Source: Muribaculaceae bacterium
GTDB lineage: Bacteria > Bacteroidota > Bacteroidia > Bacteroidales > Muribaculaceae
Direction: 5' to 3'
NCBI GenBank assembly: GCA_029061225.1
Contig: JAIDSM010000142.1
Location: 1 to 64,000 of the forward strand
DNA length: 64,000 nt
Position numbers and translations under genes: made by a program. Below the pieces are notes generated by a model. The model was not told where the DNA came from and did no database searches. It saw only the letters and a list, made by a program, of their open reading frames with translations. The stretch's first letter is position 1. The number at the start of each line of letters is the position of its first letter. Shown here piece by piece: positions 25,214-34,457 of this stretch.

Positions 25214-27727
25214 ATGAAATTAAATCATCTTATATCCTGCGTTTTTCTTACAGCGTCTTTTTTTCATGCAAGCGCCGCTGTATGGTATGATGGCAATTCG
25301 CCGGTCACCTTTTCTATTCCTGAATATGCAGATCCGGTCGTGACGGTTGCCGGCGATATGTTTTCTGAAGACATGGCAGCCGTTACGGGAATGCGGGCTC
25401 GTCAGTCTTTACCTGCGGATGCCACTATACGTCTTTATCAGATTGACACAGCCTCTGAAACTGACTTGAATGCGATGAGAAAGGCCGGTATTGATGTAAG
25501 GAAGATTCAGACACTTACGGATGGATTCGCCATAAAGGAAAAAGAGGGTGTGATTCATATAGCGGGAGCCAATGGTCGTGGAGTAGCCTACGGGTTGCTT
25601 GAAATGTCGCGCAAGGCCGGAGTGTCGCCATGGGTTTGGTGGGGTGATGTGGTTCCTTCCAAAAGGAATTTGCTGGAGATAGAGGATGGATATGCTGATG
25701 TTCAGGGTGCCTCGGTTGAGCGTCGGGGTGTTTTCATAAATGACGAGGACTGGTCGCTGCGTCCTTGGAGCCACCTTACTTTCGAACCTTCTGACAAGAC
25801 GGAAATCGGAGCTAAGACCTACCGCAAGATTTTTGAGCTTTTGCTTCGTCTTAGGGGCAACACACTTTGGCCTGCCATGCATGAAGGAACCACCGCGTTC
25901 TTCTTGGTGGAAGGAGCTAAAGAACAGGCCGACAGCTGCGGAATAATTATCGGCACATCCCATTGCGAGCCGATGCTGCGTAATAATGTCGGCGAATGGA
26001 ATACGTCGGAAAGAGGACGTTTCAACTATAAGACCAATAGGGAGGAGGTACATCGTTACTGGAAGGAACGTCTTCAGCAGGTGAAGGATTCCAAAGGAGG
26101 AAATATCTTCACTATCGGCATGAGGGGTATCCATGACAGTTCCATGGAAGGATATTCTACGACTGAGGAGAAATTCAATGCGTTGCAACAGGTGATCGAC
26201 GATCAGCAGCGACTCATAAGTGAAAATATAGGCGATCCTTCTTTGCAGGACCAGGTGTTCGTGCCGTATAAGGAAGTGCTTGAACTATACGAGATGGGCC
26301 TTGACGTGCCGGATTACGTCACCCTCATGTGGTGTGACGACAATCATGGATATCTGACAAGGCTCAGCGACACAAAGGAGAGGAAACGTCAGGGTGGGGG
26401 AGGAGTCTACTACCATCTCAGCTATTGGGGACAACCTCACGACTATCTGTGGCTTACGACAACGCAACCGGGCCTTATCTGGCATCAGATGCGTTCGGCC
26501 TACGATAATGACGTAAGGAAGCTATGGATAGTGAATGTCCACGACCCTAAGGTGGCGGGATATGATCTCGAGCTCTTCATGGACATGGCCTGGAATATCG
26601 ACAGTGTGGATGCGTCATCTCTGCGCAGCCACTACAAGTCGTGGCTGACCCGTCAGTTTGGAGCTAAGGCCGCAGACCTTATTTTCCCGGTGATGCATGA
26701 CTTCTATCGACTGTGCGGTCAGCGGCGCCCTGAATTCATGGGTTGGTCGCAAGTGGAGAAAGACCGTAATCTATATGAGCGTCGCCTGACTCCCGTAAGA
26801 AACACCGAATTAAATCCCAAAGAATTTGGCGACGAGCTGCAGCGGTATGTAGATGAATTCGACAAAGCCTCCTATGTGGTGGATTACGCTACTAAATTTG
26901 TGGATCCGTCACTCTATGACGCCTATTTCGCAGCCATCATCTATCCTGTGTGCGCATCTGCGGCTCATGCGCGCTCTATGCTTAAGGCTCAGGAGGCGAG
27001 GACGTTGGCATCGGGGCGCAATGGAGTAGTCGACAGATTCGGCCTTGAAGAGAAGATACGCCAGGCATGTGCTGAAAGCCAGCGTGCATATCAGGAAGTC
27101 AGGAAACTTACCGAATACTACAACGATGTAGTTTCGGATGGGAAATGGAAAGGCAGCATGGATATGAGGCCCAGGGACCTTCCTGTATTTGCCGCTCCAT
27201 CCCTTCCTCTCATCCTTACGGAGCAGGAAATGTCAAGGTATCCGACACCGGTAGTGACTAATCCTGAAGGTCCTAAGGTAGGAAACTCTGTAGCAACTAA
27301 TGCGGATTCTTTCATAAAGGCTAAGGGAACTGTAATTCCAGTGGGCATGCTGGGTCACAGCATGAATGCGGTCTCTCTCTCAAAAGGAAGCAGCATTGCG
27401 TATGAGTTTGACCTCGCGGAAGGTGCAGACGGCGTAATCAGGGTGGCTTTGATTCCAACCCATGCCATAGACGGCAAGGACGTGCGCCTTAGCGTCAGTG
27501 TGGACGGCGGAGAGCCTGTGGTGTTCTCACTGAAGGAGCCGTTCCGCTCAGAGCAGTGGAAGCAGAATGTGCTTCGCGGTCAGACCATACGGACAGTACC
27601 CGCCTCACTGGAAGCCGGAAGACATACAGTCGAGATAAAAGCTTTAGACGACAATATTGTTGTAGACCAGTGGATGTGGGATCCGGACCCCGGTCGCCGT
27701 TTCTATCTATTTCCTGTCAAGGGCTGA
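25214..27727 (+). CDS. Glycoside hydrolase family 115 (xylan alpha-1,2-glucuronidase)
   Basis: 837 residues with a signal peptide (about 1-21). The regions GANGRGVAYGLLEMSRKAGVSPWVWWGDV, RRGVFINDEDWSLRPW and the HEGTTAFF, WCDDNHGYLTRL and WIVNVHDPKVAGYDLELFMDMAW blocks are typical of GH115, which removes 4-O-methylglucuronate side chains from glucuronoxylan. A C-terminal beta-rich part (about 710-837) fits the family's last domain. No SusC/SusD pair or other xylan enzymes lie beside it, so it is a lone gene. The released uronate could feed the KDG kinase/KDPG aldolase pair at 43-44.8 kb; this link is inference. Confidence 0.88.
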   Translation: MKLNHLISCVFLTASFFHASAAVWYDGNSPVTFSIPEYADPVVTVAGDMFSEDMAAVTGMRARQSLPADATIRLYQIDTASETDLNAMRKAGIDVRKIQTLTDGFAIKEKEGVIHIAGANGRGVAYGLLEMSRKAGVSPWVWWGDVVPSKRNLLEIEDGYADVQGASVERRGVFINDEDWSLRPWSHLTFEPSDKTEIGAKTYRKIFELLLRLRGNTLWPAMHEGTTAFFLVEGAKEQADSCGIIIGTSHCEPMLRNNVGEWNTSERGRFNYKTNREEVHRYWKERLQQVKDSKGGNIFTIGMRGIHDSSMEGYSTTEEKFNALQQVIDDQQRLISENIGDPSLQDQVFVPYKEVLELYEMGLDVPDYVTLMWCDDNHGYLTRLSDTKERKRQGGGGVYYHLSYWGQPHDYLWLTTTQPGLIWHQMRSAYDNDVRKLWIVNVHDPKVAGYDLELFMDMAWNIDSVDASSLRSHYKSWLTRQFGAKAADLIFPVMHDFYRLCGQRRPEFMGWSQVEKDRNLYERRLTPVRNTELNPKEFGDELQRYVDEFDKASYVVDYATKFVDPSLYDAYFAAIIYPVCASAAHARSMLKAQEARTLASGRNGVVDRFGLEEKIRQACAESQRAYQEVRKLTEYYNDVVSDGKWKGSMDMRPRDLPVFAAPSLPLILTEQEMSRYPTPVVTNPEGPKVGNSVATNADSFIKAKGTVIPVGMLGHSMNAVSLSKGSSIAYEFDLAEGADGVIRVALIPTHAIDGKDVRLSVSVDGGEPVVFSLKEPFRSEQWKQNVLRGQTIRTVPASLEAGRHTVEIKALDDNIVVDQWMWDPDPGRRFYLFPVKG

Positions 27728-27759
27728 TCTGATGTGTCTCTCCGCATCAGGAAATATAC

Positions 27760-28707
27760 CTACTTGAGTTTCAGCATCCTGCCTACAGGAAGCGGCTCTG
27801 TCTGAGTCAGCATATTGAGCTGGCATAGCCTCATCACTGAGATGCCTGCCTGTCGGGCTACACTTTCCGGGGTGTCACCGTAGCGTACGATGTAGGTGGA
27901 TTCCTTTTTCAATGACTTTGACTGATGCGAATAGGTAGGGCCTTTGGGGACCGATGGCTTTACAGCGTCAGCGAAATAAGAAGCGCTTCCATCGAAATCG
28001 AATAAAAGTGTTGGGTCTACGGCTACCCCCTCAAGCCGCGTCTCGAAGTGCAGATGCGGTCCGGTGCTGTTGCCGGTGCTCCCTCCGATGCCGACCGGTT
28101 GTCCTGCATAGATTTGCTGTCCCTGGGTGACCAAGGCATATTGAAGGTGGGCATAGCGTGTCTCCATCCCGTCGGGGTGCGACATCACCACGTAATGGCC
28201 ATACCCGTCATGGTCGTATGATATTCTGTCTACGGTGCCTGTCAAGGCAGCCCGCACCGTGTCGCCGGAATTGAGATGGAGGTCGACTCCATAATGCATG
28301 CGTTGGAAACGCTCCCTCCATCCGAAACGCGAGGTTATGACTCCCGGCACAGGCCGGAAGAATCCTCTGCCTCCAAGAATCATTGTCTCATAGTCTTCGG
28401 AAGGCTGCAGGAAGTAATCTTCGTCTACATTGTAGATGTCGCGTTGCATTTGGCGGAATGCCTCTCTTTTCATGGAAGAGAAGATACCGTCGAGCATTGC
28501 TACGTTTATATCGTCTTGCCTTGCTTGCGGCTTGTATCTCGGTTTGGCGGACTCTGTGAATGACGGAGCTGCGTCTCTTGCCATCTGTTCTTTCTGCACG
28601 GTGGCAGCGACAGCCGCCACAAGGTCCGAAAGTTCGTCGGCTCTTGTGGCGGAAGTGCCTGCGGTCGCAGCCGCGATAGTAAGGAGTATGGTCTTTAAAC
28701 CTTTCAC
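27760..28707 (-). CDS. M23 peptidase with LysM domain
   Basis: 315 residues with a signal peptide (about 1-23). The LytM/M23 metallopeptidase core carries HYGVD (metal ligands His138, Asp142) and HLHF (His218, His220); a LysM-like domain occupies about 271-315 (YIVRYGDTPESVARQAGISVMRLCQLN). Expected to cut or bind peptidoglycan cross-links. Its start directly abuts the Wzz-like stop, making it the last gene of the Wza-Wzz operon; a role in opening the wall for export or anchoring the complex is inference. Confidence 0.9.
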   Translation of the reverse strand: MKGLKTILLTIAAATAGTSATRADELSDLVAAVAATVQKEQMARDAAPSFTESAKPRYKPQARQDDINVAMLDGIFSSMKREAFRQMQRDIYNVDEDYFLQPSEDYETMILGGRGFFRPVPGVITSRFGWRERFQRMHYGVDLHLNSGDTVRAALTGTVDRISYDHDGYGHYVVMSHPDGMETRYAHLQYALVTQGQQIYAGQPVGIGGSTGNSTGPHLHFETRLEGVAVDPTLLFDFDGSASYFADAVKPSVPKGPTYSHQSKSLKKESTYIVRYGDTPESVARQAGISVMRLCQLNMLTQTEPLPVGRMLKLK

Positions 28708-29889
28708 TTATTTATCCTTATCTTCAAGTTTCTTTCTTTTCATCTCTTCTACAAGAGGCTTGCCATAAAGAATCCATGCCGAACTTGCTACAAAGGCAAG
28801 GAATACGAATCCGACAAGTATTAGAGGCTTGCGGGGAGCCGACGGCTTGATAGGTACGGTAGCTGGTGTGACGGTAGCGTAGACGGGTGTGTTTTCCTGC
28901 ACTTTTGCCTTTGCCATCTGCACCTGCTGGGCCGTCTGGTTGTAGAGGTTGAACGCCAGTGTGGCTTCATTCTGGAGTCGCTCCCGAGTGGTCATCGCCG
29001 AGTGGATGATAAGGCCGTTGTTGCGGTCGAGATAGTCGGCGTAGGTCTGCTGTGCCTTGTAGTAGTTTTCCTGGGCCTCCTTATTGAGGAGTTCGGCATA
29101 TTCCAGATCCTTACGGGCTTTGTTGGTGCGGTAGTCCGTGATGTATGCCTGCAGACGGTTGACGACGGTATCTGCGAGGGTGGCTGAAATCAGCGGATCC
29201 TGCATCATGACAGTTATGGTGATGACGGAAGTCTTAGTGTCGACGGATGCGGAGATCCTTGATTGGAGTGCCTTTACAACTTCCGCTTCAGGTTTGGTCA
29301 GTTGGAAGGTGTCGGTTTTCTTATTAGGGTCTGCTGCCTCGTCGTCATCGCCGCCGAGTACCATTCCCAGAAGTTTGAATGGGAAACTCATTATCGCCGA
29401 CCACCATGGCGAGCGAAGATCCTCTTCTATATATTCCCTTAGAGGGATTGCCTTGTCTCCATCTTTGGTTTCTACCGGAACATTGAATAGCCCCACGAGG
29501 AATGGCACAGATCCTACCACATCCGGATAGAGCATCGGATTGACGGCGTCGTTGCCACTCTGGGCTCCTCCACCGATGCCTACCATTGCGGCCATCGCGC
29601 CAAGGCTGCCGCTCATCTTCTGGTTGTTGCCAAGTTCAGGCGCAAGCTTTACATCGGTCGTATATTCGCGTGGAATGCTGAATGCCACCACCAGACCTAC
29701 TACCGCGCCGATAACGCACCACAGAAGGATCTTCTTTTTCTGTGCCCATAGCTTCATGGCGAGTTCAAGAAGGTCGATCTCCTGTTCTTCGTCATTCTCC
29801 TGATTTCCGCTTTCGTTCATGGCGTTGTCGCCTGTCGATGTGCGGAGTGCTATTTCATCGTCTTTCTTGTTGATTTCGTTGGAGTTCAT
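28708..29889 (-). CDS. Wzz-type polysaccharide co-polymerase
   Basis: 393 residues. Two membrane helices (about 54-72 and 353-376) flank a periplasmic part with a coiled coil, and a proline-rich segment (about 340-352, PATVPIKPSAPRKP) precedes the second helix; this is the chain-length determinant layout. There is no tyrosine-kinase domain attached. The long acidic N-terminal tail (1-40) and an acidic insert near GGDDDEAADP are notable. It probably controls chain length and partners the Wza-like channel 22 bp upstream. Confidence 0.85.
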   Translation of the reverse strand: MNSNEINKKDDEIALRTSTGDNAMNESGNQENDEEQEIDLLELAMKLWAQKKKILLWCVIGAVVGLVVAFSIPREYTTDVKLAPELGNNQKMSGSLGAMAAMVGIGGGAQSGNDAVNPMLYPDVVGSVPFLVGLFNVPVETKDGDKAIPLREYIEEDLRSPWWSAIMSFPFKLLGMVLGGDDDEAADPNKKTDTFQLTKPEAEVVKALQSRISASVDTKTSVITITVMMQDPLISATLADTVVNRLQAYITDYRTNKARKDLEYAELLNKEAQENYYKAQQTYADYLDRNNGLIIHSAMTTRERLQNEATLAFNLYNQTAQQVQMAKAKVQENTPVYATVTPATVPIKPSAPRKPLILVGFVFLAFVASSAWILYGKPLVEEMKRKKLEDKDK

Positions 29890-29911
29890 GCTGATATGGA
29901 GTTTAAGGAGA

Positions 29912-32293
29912 TCATTTCTTGAATATAGCCACCACAGCGGCAGTCATGGAAGCAAGCGAACCGAGTGTCGTAGCGATAGAAAGCACCTTCGTCCAGTCGA
30001 ATCCTTGTGTTTCCGGCTTTGTAGGAACTATAATCTGACAACCCGGGTCAATCGTCACATTACCTTTCGCTTTGGCTACCGAACCATTCATGTATACTAT
30101 ATAAGTGCTTTTCTTAAGGGCGCGGTCGCCGTAGCCACCGGCCTGCTCGATATAGTAGTTGAGTTTCTTACCCGGCACATACACCACGGTGTTTGGGAAG
30201 AGAACGTCGCCGGTCACAGACACTGTGCTCTGCTCCTCCGGAACGAAAATTACATCGCCGGCCTGAAGCACGAAGTCTTCTGTGCTTCCTGGATTTTCAA
30301 TCGCCTTCTGGAGATCAATACCCACTGTGAACTGATCGGATGTTGCGGATGAGTCGATTATCAGGCTGTCTTCGGTCTGGCTGTGTGAGTTGGCGAGACG
30401 AAGGGTCTCGTTGCGTAGCTCACGCTGGTCGGCCGTACGGAGACGTTTCAGATATGCACCCTTCACGTAAGCGCTTTCAAGAAGGCCTCCGGCGCGGCGG
30501 ATCACATCAGATACTCTTTCGTTGCGGGATTCGATCACGTAGTTGCCGGGGAAGAGTACCTCACCGTTAAGGCTGATGGTCTGCTGCGGACTGTATGTCG
30601 GACTTTTCCTCACCTGCACGAGGTCGTAAGGCTTCAGTATGAATTCAGCCGCTTCGCCTACACCGAGACCGTTCTCGATGTTGACGGTGAAAGTCTCAGC
30701 GAGCTGGTTGGTGGCATCTGTAGCGTTCTGGTCTATGATGCGTCGTGAGATCTCCACTCGTGCTGTTGAGGCTCCCTCACGCAGGCCTCCTGCCTGAAGT
30801 ATGAGGTCTTTGAGGCTGGTGCCCTCGGCGTAAGGGTAAGTGCCCGGAGTGGTCACGAGGCCCTGTATGGTGAAGCCGCCACGTTCAGTGATGGAGTTGA
30901 CGTTGATGATTGTAATGATATCGTTTTTGCGGAGCTCGATGTCGGCGGCTGTACCGTTCATTATGTCGCCGAGGTTTATTGATATGACTTCCAACGATCT
31001 GTCTGGTTTTTCGCGGTAGATCATCGCTCGGTCGAGATAAGCATCGTCTGTGAGTCCTTCCGCGCTCTGAATTAGCTGGCGCAGCGTCCTGACGTTATCG
31101 TTGATGGCATATGTGCCGGGACGGTATACTGATCCTCCGATCTCTACCTTGTTGGTGAATTCATCCGTCACCACTCCGACAGATACTACGTCGCCGTCGC
31201 GCAGAAGATATGACGGAAATTCAGCCCTCTCTACAGTATGCAGTTCCTTGTCCAGTCCGTTGAGTCGGCGTATGCGTACCGCGTCGCTGTATGCGTCGCC
31301 GGTGAAGCCTCCCGCGTATTCGATAAGCTTCGAGAGGTTTTCGTTAGCCTTCATTTCGTAGAACATCGGACGCTTTACGTTGCCCTCGATATGTACAAGT
31401 TCGGTGTATGGAGGCACCATGATTACGTCGCCTTCCTGCAGACGTATGTTGCCTACGTCCTTTCCTTTGAATAGGAAATCATAGACGTCGATTGTCGATA
31501 CGCGCTTTCCGTTGCGGAAGATCTCAATGTTTCGGAGCGAGCCGATATCGTTGATTCCGCCGGCGTTATAGAGGGCGTGGAATGCGTTGGAGAAGGGGGA
31601 TATTCGGTATGTTCCAGGTGTCTTTACCTCGCCGAGCACATCGATCTGGATGGATCTGATCTGGCCGAGGGTAAGGTTGATGTCAGTGTCGCTTCCGACT
31701 CCGGCGTATTTCTTGGCGAAGATGTTTTTGAGCTGTTTGTTGGCCTCTGCTACTGTCATGCCGTTGAGATATACGGGGCCGAGCTGAGAGATCATGATGC
31801 GTCCGTCGGGAGATATCTGTTGGCGGATGTTGTCTTCGCTTACTCCCCAAATGTCGATTATTACCTCGTCGCCGGGTCCGAGACGGTAGTTCTGAGGTGT
31901 GGCCATGTTGGAGTTTGGCTCGAAAGTCAGTGCTCTGGAATTGAAGACATCATGGCCGTAGATTGTCCTTTGGCTTGTAGGCTCCTCTGCAGGCTCTACG
32001 GTATGATTGTCTGTCTCGCCTTCTGCAGTTTCATCGCGCAGTCGCGAGCGTGTGGGCTCGCCCATGTTGGGATTATTGACCTGAGTGTTGGATTCATCCT
32101 GATACTGGGCGCGGATACGCTTTATCTGCTCAGCGGTTACGCCTTGAGCAAGAAGCTCGTTTCCAATCTGTTTCTGCGACTTTCCGGCAGCTGCCTGAGT
32201 CTTGATGTATGTGATCACTTGCTCGTCGGTAAGAGCCATCGCGGGAAGCGCGATGAGCAGCATCAACGGGACTAATACACGGGTTAGCTTCAT
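29912..32293 (-). CDS. Wza-like outer-membrane polysaccharide export protein with multiple SLBB domains
   Basis: 793 residues from ATG 32293, where a signal peptide begins (MKLTRVLVPLMLLIALPAMA). The open frame runs 11 codons further, but the promoter at 32337-32368 and the signal peptide favour 32293. A helical segment (about 22-65) is followed by the polysaccharide-export domain (YRLGPGDEVIIDIWG) and a series of SLBB beta-grasp repeats, each with the VTTPGTYP or LFPGNYV pattern. One hydrophobic helix lies near the C-terminus. It forms the outer-membrane exit for an exopolysaccharide or capsule with the Wzz-like protein. Confidence 0.87.
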   Translation of the reverse strand: MKLTRVLVPLMLLIALPAMALTDEQVITYIKTQAAAGKSQKQIGNELLAQGVTAEQIKRIRAQYQDESNTQVNNPNMGEPTRSRLRDETAEGETDNHTVEPAEEPTSQRTIYGHDVFNSRALTFEPNSNMATPQNYRLGPGDEVIIDIWGVSEDNIRQQISPDGRIMISQLGPVYLNGMTVAEANKQLKNIFAKKYAGVGSDTDINLTLGQIRSIQIDVLGEVKTPGTYRISPFSNAFHALYNAGGINDIGSLRNIEIFRNGKRVSTIDVYDFLFKGKDVGNIRLQEGDVIMVPPYTELVHIEGNVKRPMFYEMKANENLSKLIEYAGGFTGDAYSDAVRIRRLNGLDKELHTVERAEFPSYLLRDGDVVSVGVVTDEFTNKVEIGGSVYRPGTYAINDNVRTLRQLIQSAEGLTDDAYLDRAMIYREKPDRSLEVISINLGDIMNGTAADIELRKNDIITIINVNSITERGGFTIQGLVTTPGTYPYAEGTSLKDLILQAGGLREGASTARVEISRRIIDQNATDATNQLAETFTVNIENGLGVGEAAEFILKPYDLVQVRKSPTYSPQQTISLNGEVLFPGNYVIESRNERVSDVIRRAGGLLESAYVKGAYLKRLRTADQRELRNETLRLANSHSQTEDSLIIDSSATSDQFTVGIDLQKAIENPGSTEDFVLQAGDVIFVPEEQSTVSVTGDVLFPNTVVYVPGKKLNYYIEQAGGYGDRALKKSTYIVYMNGSVAKAKGNVTIDPGCQIIVPTKPETQGFDWTKVLSIATTLGSLASMTAAVVAIFKK

Positions 32294-32336
32294 ATCCTTA
32301 CTATGCTTGTAATTGAGGGATTGCACATAAACTCTG

Positions 32337-32368
32337 CAAAGTTAGTAAAAAATATCCGTACGTCCAAA
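32337..32368 (-). promoter_or_regulatory. Bacteroides-type promoter of the export operon
   Basis: Minus strand TTTGG (32364-32368), 19 bp, TAACTTTG (32337-32344). Predicted start near 32331, leader about 38 nt. It is the only promoter visible for the three export genes. Confidence 0.82.
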
Positions 32369-32585
32369 GTTTTAAATACAAAAAAACTTTGTTTCACATG
32401 CGGCAAGCCACTTGTTCCACCCTCCTAAAAGTATTTATGACTGTTAATCGGCCGAGTCTGCTTGAGAGCGATCAGAAATGTTCTTTTGCGTTTGAAGGTC
32501 ATGTTTATGAATGGAAAGTAATGATAATGATTAGACTTTCCTCTGGGAAATGTGTGTTTTAACGTGAATTTTAAGATTTGGAATT

Positions 32586-32615
32586 TTTGTATTTCATTTG
32601 TTTTGCTTAATTTTG
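32586..32615 (+). promoter_or_regulatory. Probable promoter of the Crp-type regulator
   Basis: TTTG (32586-32589), 18 bp, TAATTTTG (32608-32615). It predicts a leader of about 220 nt that contains the whole hairpin element 32680-32803. Between 32369 and 32585 I see only AT-rich sequence without features. Confidence 0.55.
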
Positions 32616-32679
32616 TATTTGGATTGACATCGTTCAGTCTACAACATTTTAAAATACTAAGAAGCGTTATGCTTATCTT

Positions 32680-32803
32680 GTAGTTTGAGAACGTAGGAAA
32701 TTCTATAAAACAGAGCAGGAGAGAGCATAGTGGTTCTCACGCCTATAGCGTGGGCTGCTATTGTTACATCTGCTCAAATGGTTTCCTACGACCTTCAAAC
32801 TAC
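32680..32803 (+). repeat. Outer inverted repeat around an inner hairpin (REP-like or leader structure)
   Basis: Outer arms 32680-32700 and 32782-32803 are complementary (GTAGTTTGA and CGTAGGAAA on the left, same blocks in reverse complement on the right; the middle 3-4 bases do not pair). Inside, GAGCAG (32713) pairs with CTGCTC (32770), and a hairpin CACGC-CTATA-GCGTG lies at 32739-32753. The whole could fold into one long structured RNA or a DNA cruciform. It sits in the presumed leader of the regulator gene. Confidence 0.7.
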
Positions 32804-32842
32804 GACGTAGCATGGCCGGCTCACGTTTTTATATGCACTTAC

Positions 32843-33415
32843 ATGACAAATCATTTCAACAGACATATAGAAGGCATTGACCTGGAATTCTGGCACGATA
32901 TAATTGAATCCCGAGGTGAGCTTGTATTTCTCAACAAGGGTGATTCAGTGTGTCGTTTTGGCCAGCGTACGAACAAAGTGGGATATGTCAAGTCAGGGTA
33001 TCTGATCTATACCATTGATGGCTTCGATAGAATAGGAGGTTTTACTTTCCCCGGAGCCTTGTTCGGTGATTATCCCAATTGTCTGCATAATCTTCCGGCA
33101 CGGTTTGATATTGTAGCAGGACGAAAATCGGAAGTGTGGCTGATGGATGCCACTGTTTTGGAGTCGCTCTTTGATTCTGACCCGACGATCAATCATCACG
33201 GTCGGCAATTTGCCCAGGCTGCCTACAATTCATTAATCGAGAGATATTGCTCATTATTATCCGGTACTCCTTCAGAAAGATATCAGTCCTTGATCGCCCG
33301 GTATCCGCAGCTTGAGCAGGAGGTGCCGCAAAAAGAAATAGCTAAATATCTTCAGATTACACCGACTCATCTTTCGAGAATAAGGAAAGAAATGCTTGGA
33401 AAAACTCAATTATAA
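32843..33415 (+). CDS. Crp/Fnr-family transcription regulator
   Basis: 190 residues from ATG 32843. The open frame continues upstream through the hairpin element, which argues against an earlier start. A cyclic-nucleotide-binding-like beta-roll covers about 15-115 (LNKGDSVCRFGQRTNKVGYVKSGYL) and a helix-turn-helix lies at the C-terminus (about 160-185, QKEIAKYLQITPTHLSRIRKEM). The phosphate-binding cassette for cAMP is not recognisable, so the ligand is unknown. It may control the DUF4840 gene downstream or act elsewhere; nothing in sequence settles this. Confidence 0.85.
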   Translation: MTNHFNRHIEGIDLEFWHDIIESRGELVFLNKGDSVCRFGQRTNKVGYVKSGYLIYTIDGFDRIGGFTFPGALFGDYPNCLHNLPARFDIVAGRKSEVWLMDATVLESLFDSDPTINHHGRQFAQAAYNSLIERYCSLLSGTPSERYQSLIARYPQLEQEVPQKEIAKYLQITPTHLSRIRKEMLGKTQL

Positions 33416-33491
33416 TAAATTCTCAACATTTGTTGATGGTTTCTATTATTATTTTTTGTAATTTTGCCGCAAATAATATAACTTTAAGCAT

Positions 33492-34079
33492 ATGAAGAAA
33501 ACACTACATTCACTTACACTTGCCCTGCTTTCGTTTGGCACTGCCATAACCGCCCTGATATTCATTTCAGGATGCAACAAAGAAGAACCGAAATTTTCAT
33601 CGTCTCAGATTCAAGAAGCTCTTTTTGAAATGAAAGGCATATATTACGGAGATATGAAGGTGTCATATTACCATGGCGACCGCATATCGGAGGTGGGAGA
33701 ATGTAAGGTGTTGTCAAGAGATTCCCTGATTATCAACATGGATCTTAATCCGATGGCTTCCACAATATCAAATGAGGAAATTGCCTCTCGTCTGCGTGAA
33801 ATAGGCGTTGTCCAGGTCAAGGCAGCCTATGAATTCTACCAGATGGATGATACGATGTATCATTTTGTCCTGCTTCCTGACGATGTGGTTGAAGCGGGAG
33901 GTTATGGTGCTCCGTCACCAATCAGGATAGTCTTCGATCAATCCTTCGGCGGCAGTGCATATTATGCCGTTTGCGACCTAATGTTCAATCTGTCTCCAAA
34001 AGAGCTATGGATAGGCGAAGAAAAATATGAACCCTTCAGACAACTTGTGTACCACTACGAAGGAACCATGGACCTCTGA
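33492..34079 (+). CDS. DUF4840-like lipoprotein
   Basis: 195 residues. A signal peptide ends at a lipobox cysteine (about residue 28, FISGCNKEE). The rest is a small alpha/beta protein with the FSSSQIQEALFEMKGIYYGDMKVSY pattern that I associate with DUF4840 of Bacteroides. Function unknown. A -7 box TAATTTTG at 33459-33466, with TTTG about 26 bp upstream, indicates its own promoter. Confidence 0.6.
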   Translation: MKKTLHSLTLALLSFGTAITALIFISGCNKEEPKFSSSQIQEALFEMKGIYYGDMKVSYYHGDRISEVGECKVLSRDSLIINMDLNPMASTISNEEIASRLREIGVVQVKAAYEFYQMDDTMYHFVLLPDDVVEAGGYGAPSPIRIVFDQSFGGSAYYAVCDLMFNLSPKELWIGEEKYEPFRQLVYHYEGTMDL

Positions 34080-34106
34080 CATTACACTATACTTAAGAAA
34101 CAGATT

Positions 34107-34190
34107 TATCCGCTCGGAGAGCTGTTATTATGCCAGAACCCCAGGCTTCAAGCCTGGGGCATCCTGATATAAGCTCTGTAGCCTCGGATA
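34107..34190. repeat. Outer inverted repeat around a perfect 10-bp palindrome
   Basis: The inner palindrome CCCCAGGCTT-C-AAGCCTGGGG is at 34139-34159. It is flanked by imperfect arms: TATCCG...AGAGCT at 34107-34123 and AGCTCT...CGGATA at 34172-34190. There is no T-run, so it is not a simple terminator. The plan (outer arms plus inner palindrome) matches the element at 32680-32803 although the sequences differ. It fills the gap between the DUF4840 gene and the 86-codon gene. Confidence 0.7.
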
Positions 34191-34196
34191 GGCGCT

Positions 34197-34457
34197 TTAT
34201 GACATAATTATACCTTCTTCATCGACAAGCATTGTATCATCACTTTTGCGATACTTACCTGTCCTCACTTCCAGTTTCTGATTGCCCGTCAAGCTCTTCG
34301 CCTGAATTTTACATTTCCTCACCCCGGGAGCCACAGACACTTTATAGGTCTTTCCGTTCTCAGAGACAGAGACAATAGATCTTTCTTTCCATCCGATTGA
34401 AGGAGTAAATCCTGCATTTTCCAGCCTGTGACTCCTGTCAACTGCATAGTCACCCAT
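34197..34457 (-). CDS. Small hypothetical protein, partner of the ATPase
   Basis: 86 residues, no recognised domain. The N-terminal half is mixed polar (RLENAGFTPSIGWKERSIVS) and the middle is beta-like and basic (KTYKVSVAPGVRKCKIQAKSLTG), ending in an acidic DDTMLVDEEGIIMS. There is no signal peptide or membrane helix. Its ATG overlaps the end of the ATPase gene by eight bases, which implies translational coupling and a shared job. It could be an effector, a regulator or an adaptor; I cannot say which. Confidence 0.6.
   Translation of the reverse strand: MGDYAVDRSHRLENAGFTPSIGWKERSIVSVSENGKTYKVSVAPGVRKCKIQAKSLTGNQKLEVRTGKYRKSDDTMLVDEEGIIMS

Noticed and set aside
25409..26188. A 259-codon open frame opposite the GH115 gene
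   Set aside because: The GH115 protein is intact over the same bases; the antisense frame is a codon-usage shadow.
31577..32275. A 232-codon open frame opposite the Wza-like gene
   Set aside because: The SLBB protein with signal peptide and promoter explains the region; the plus-strand product is cysteine- and leucine-rich without recognisable domain.
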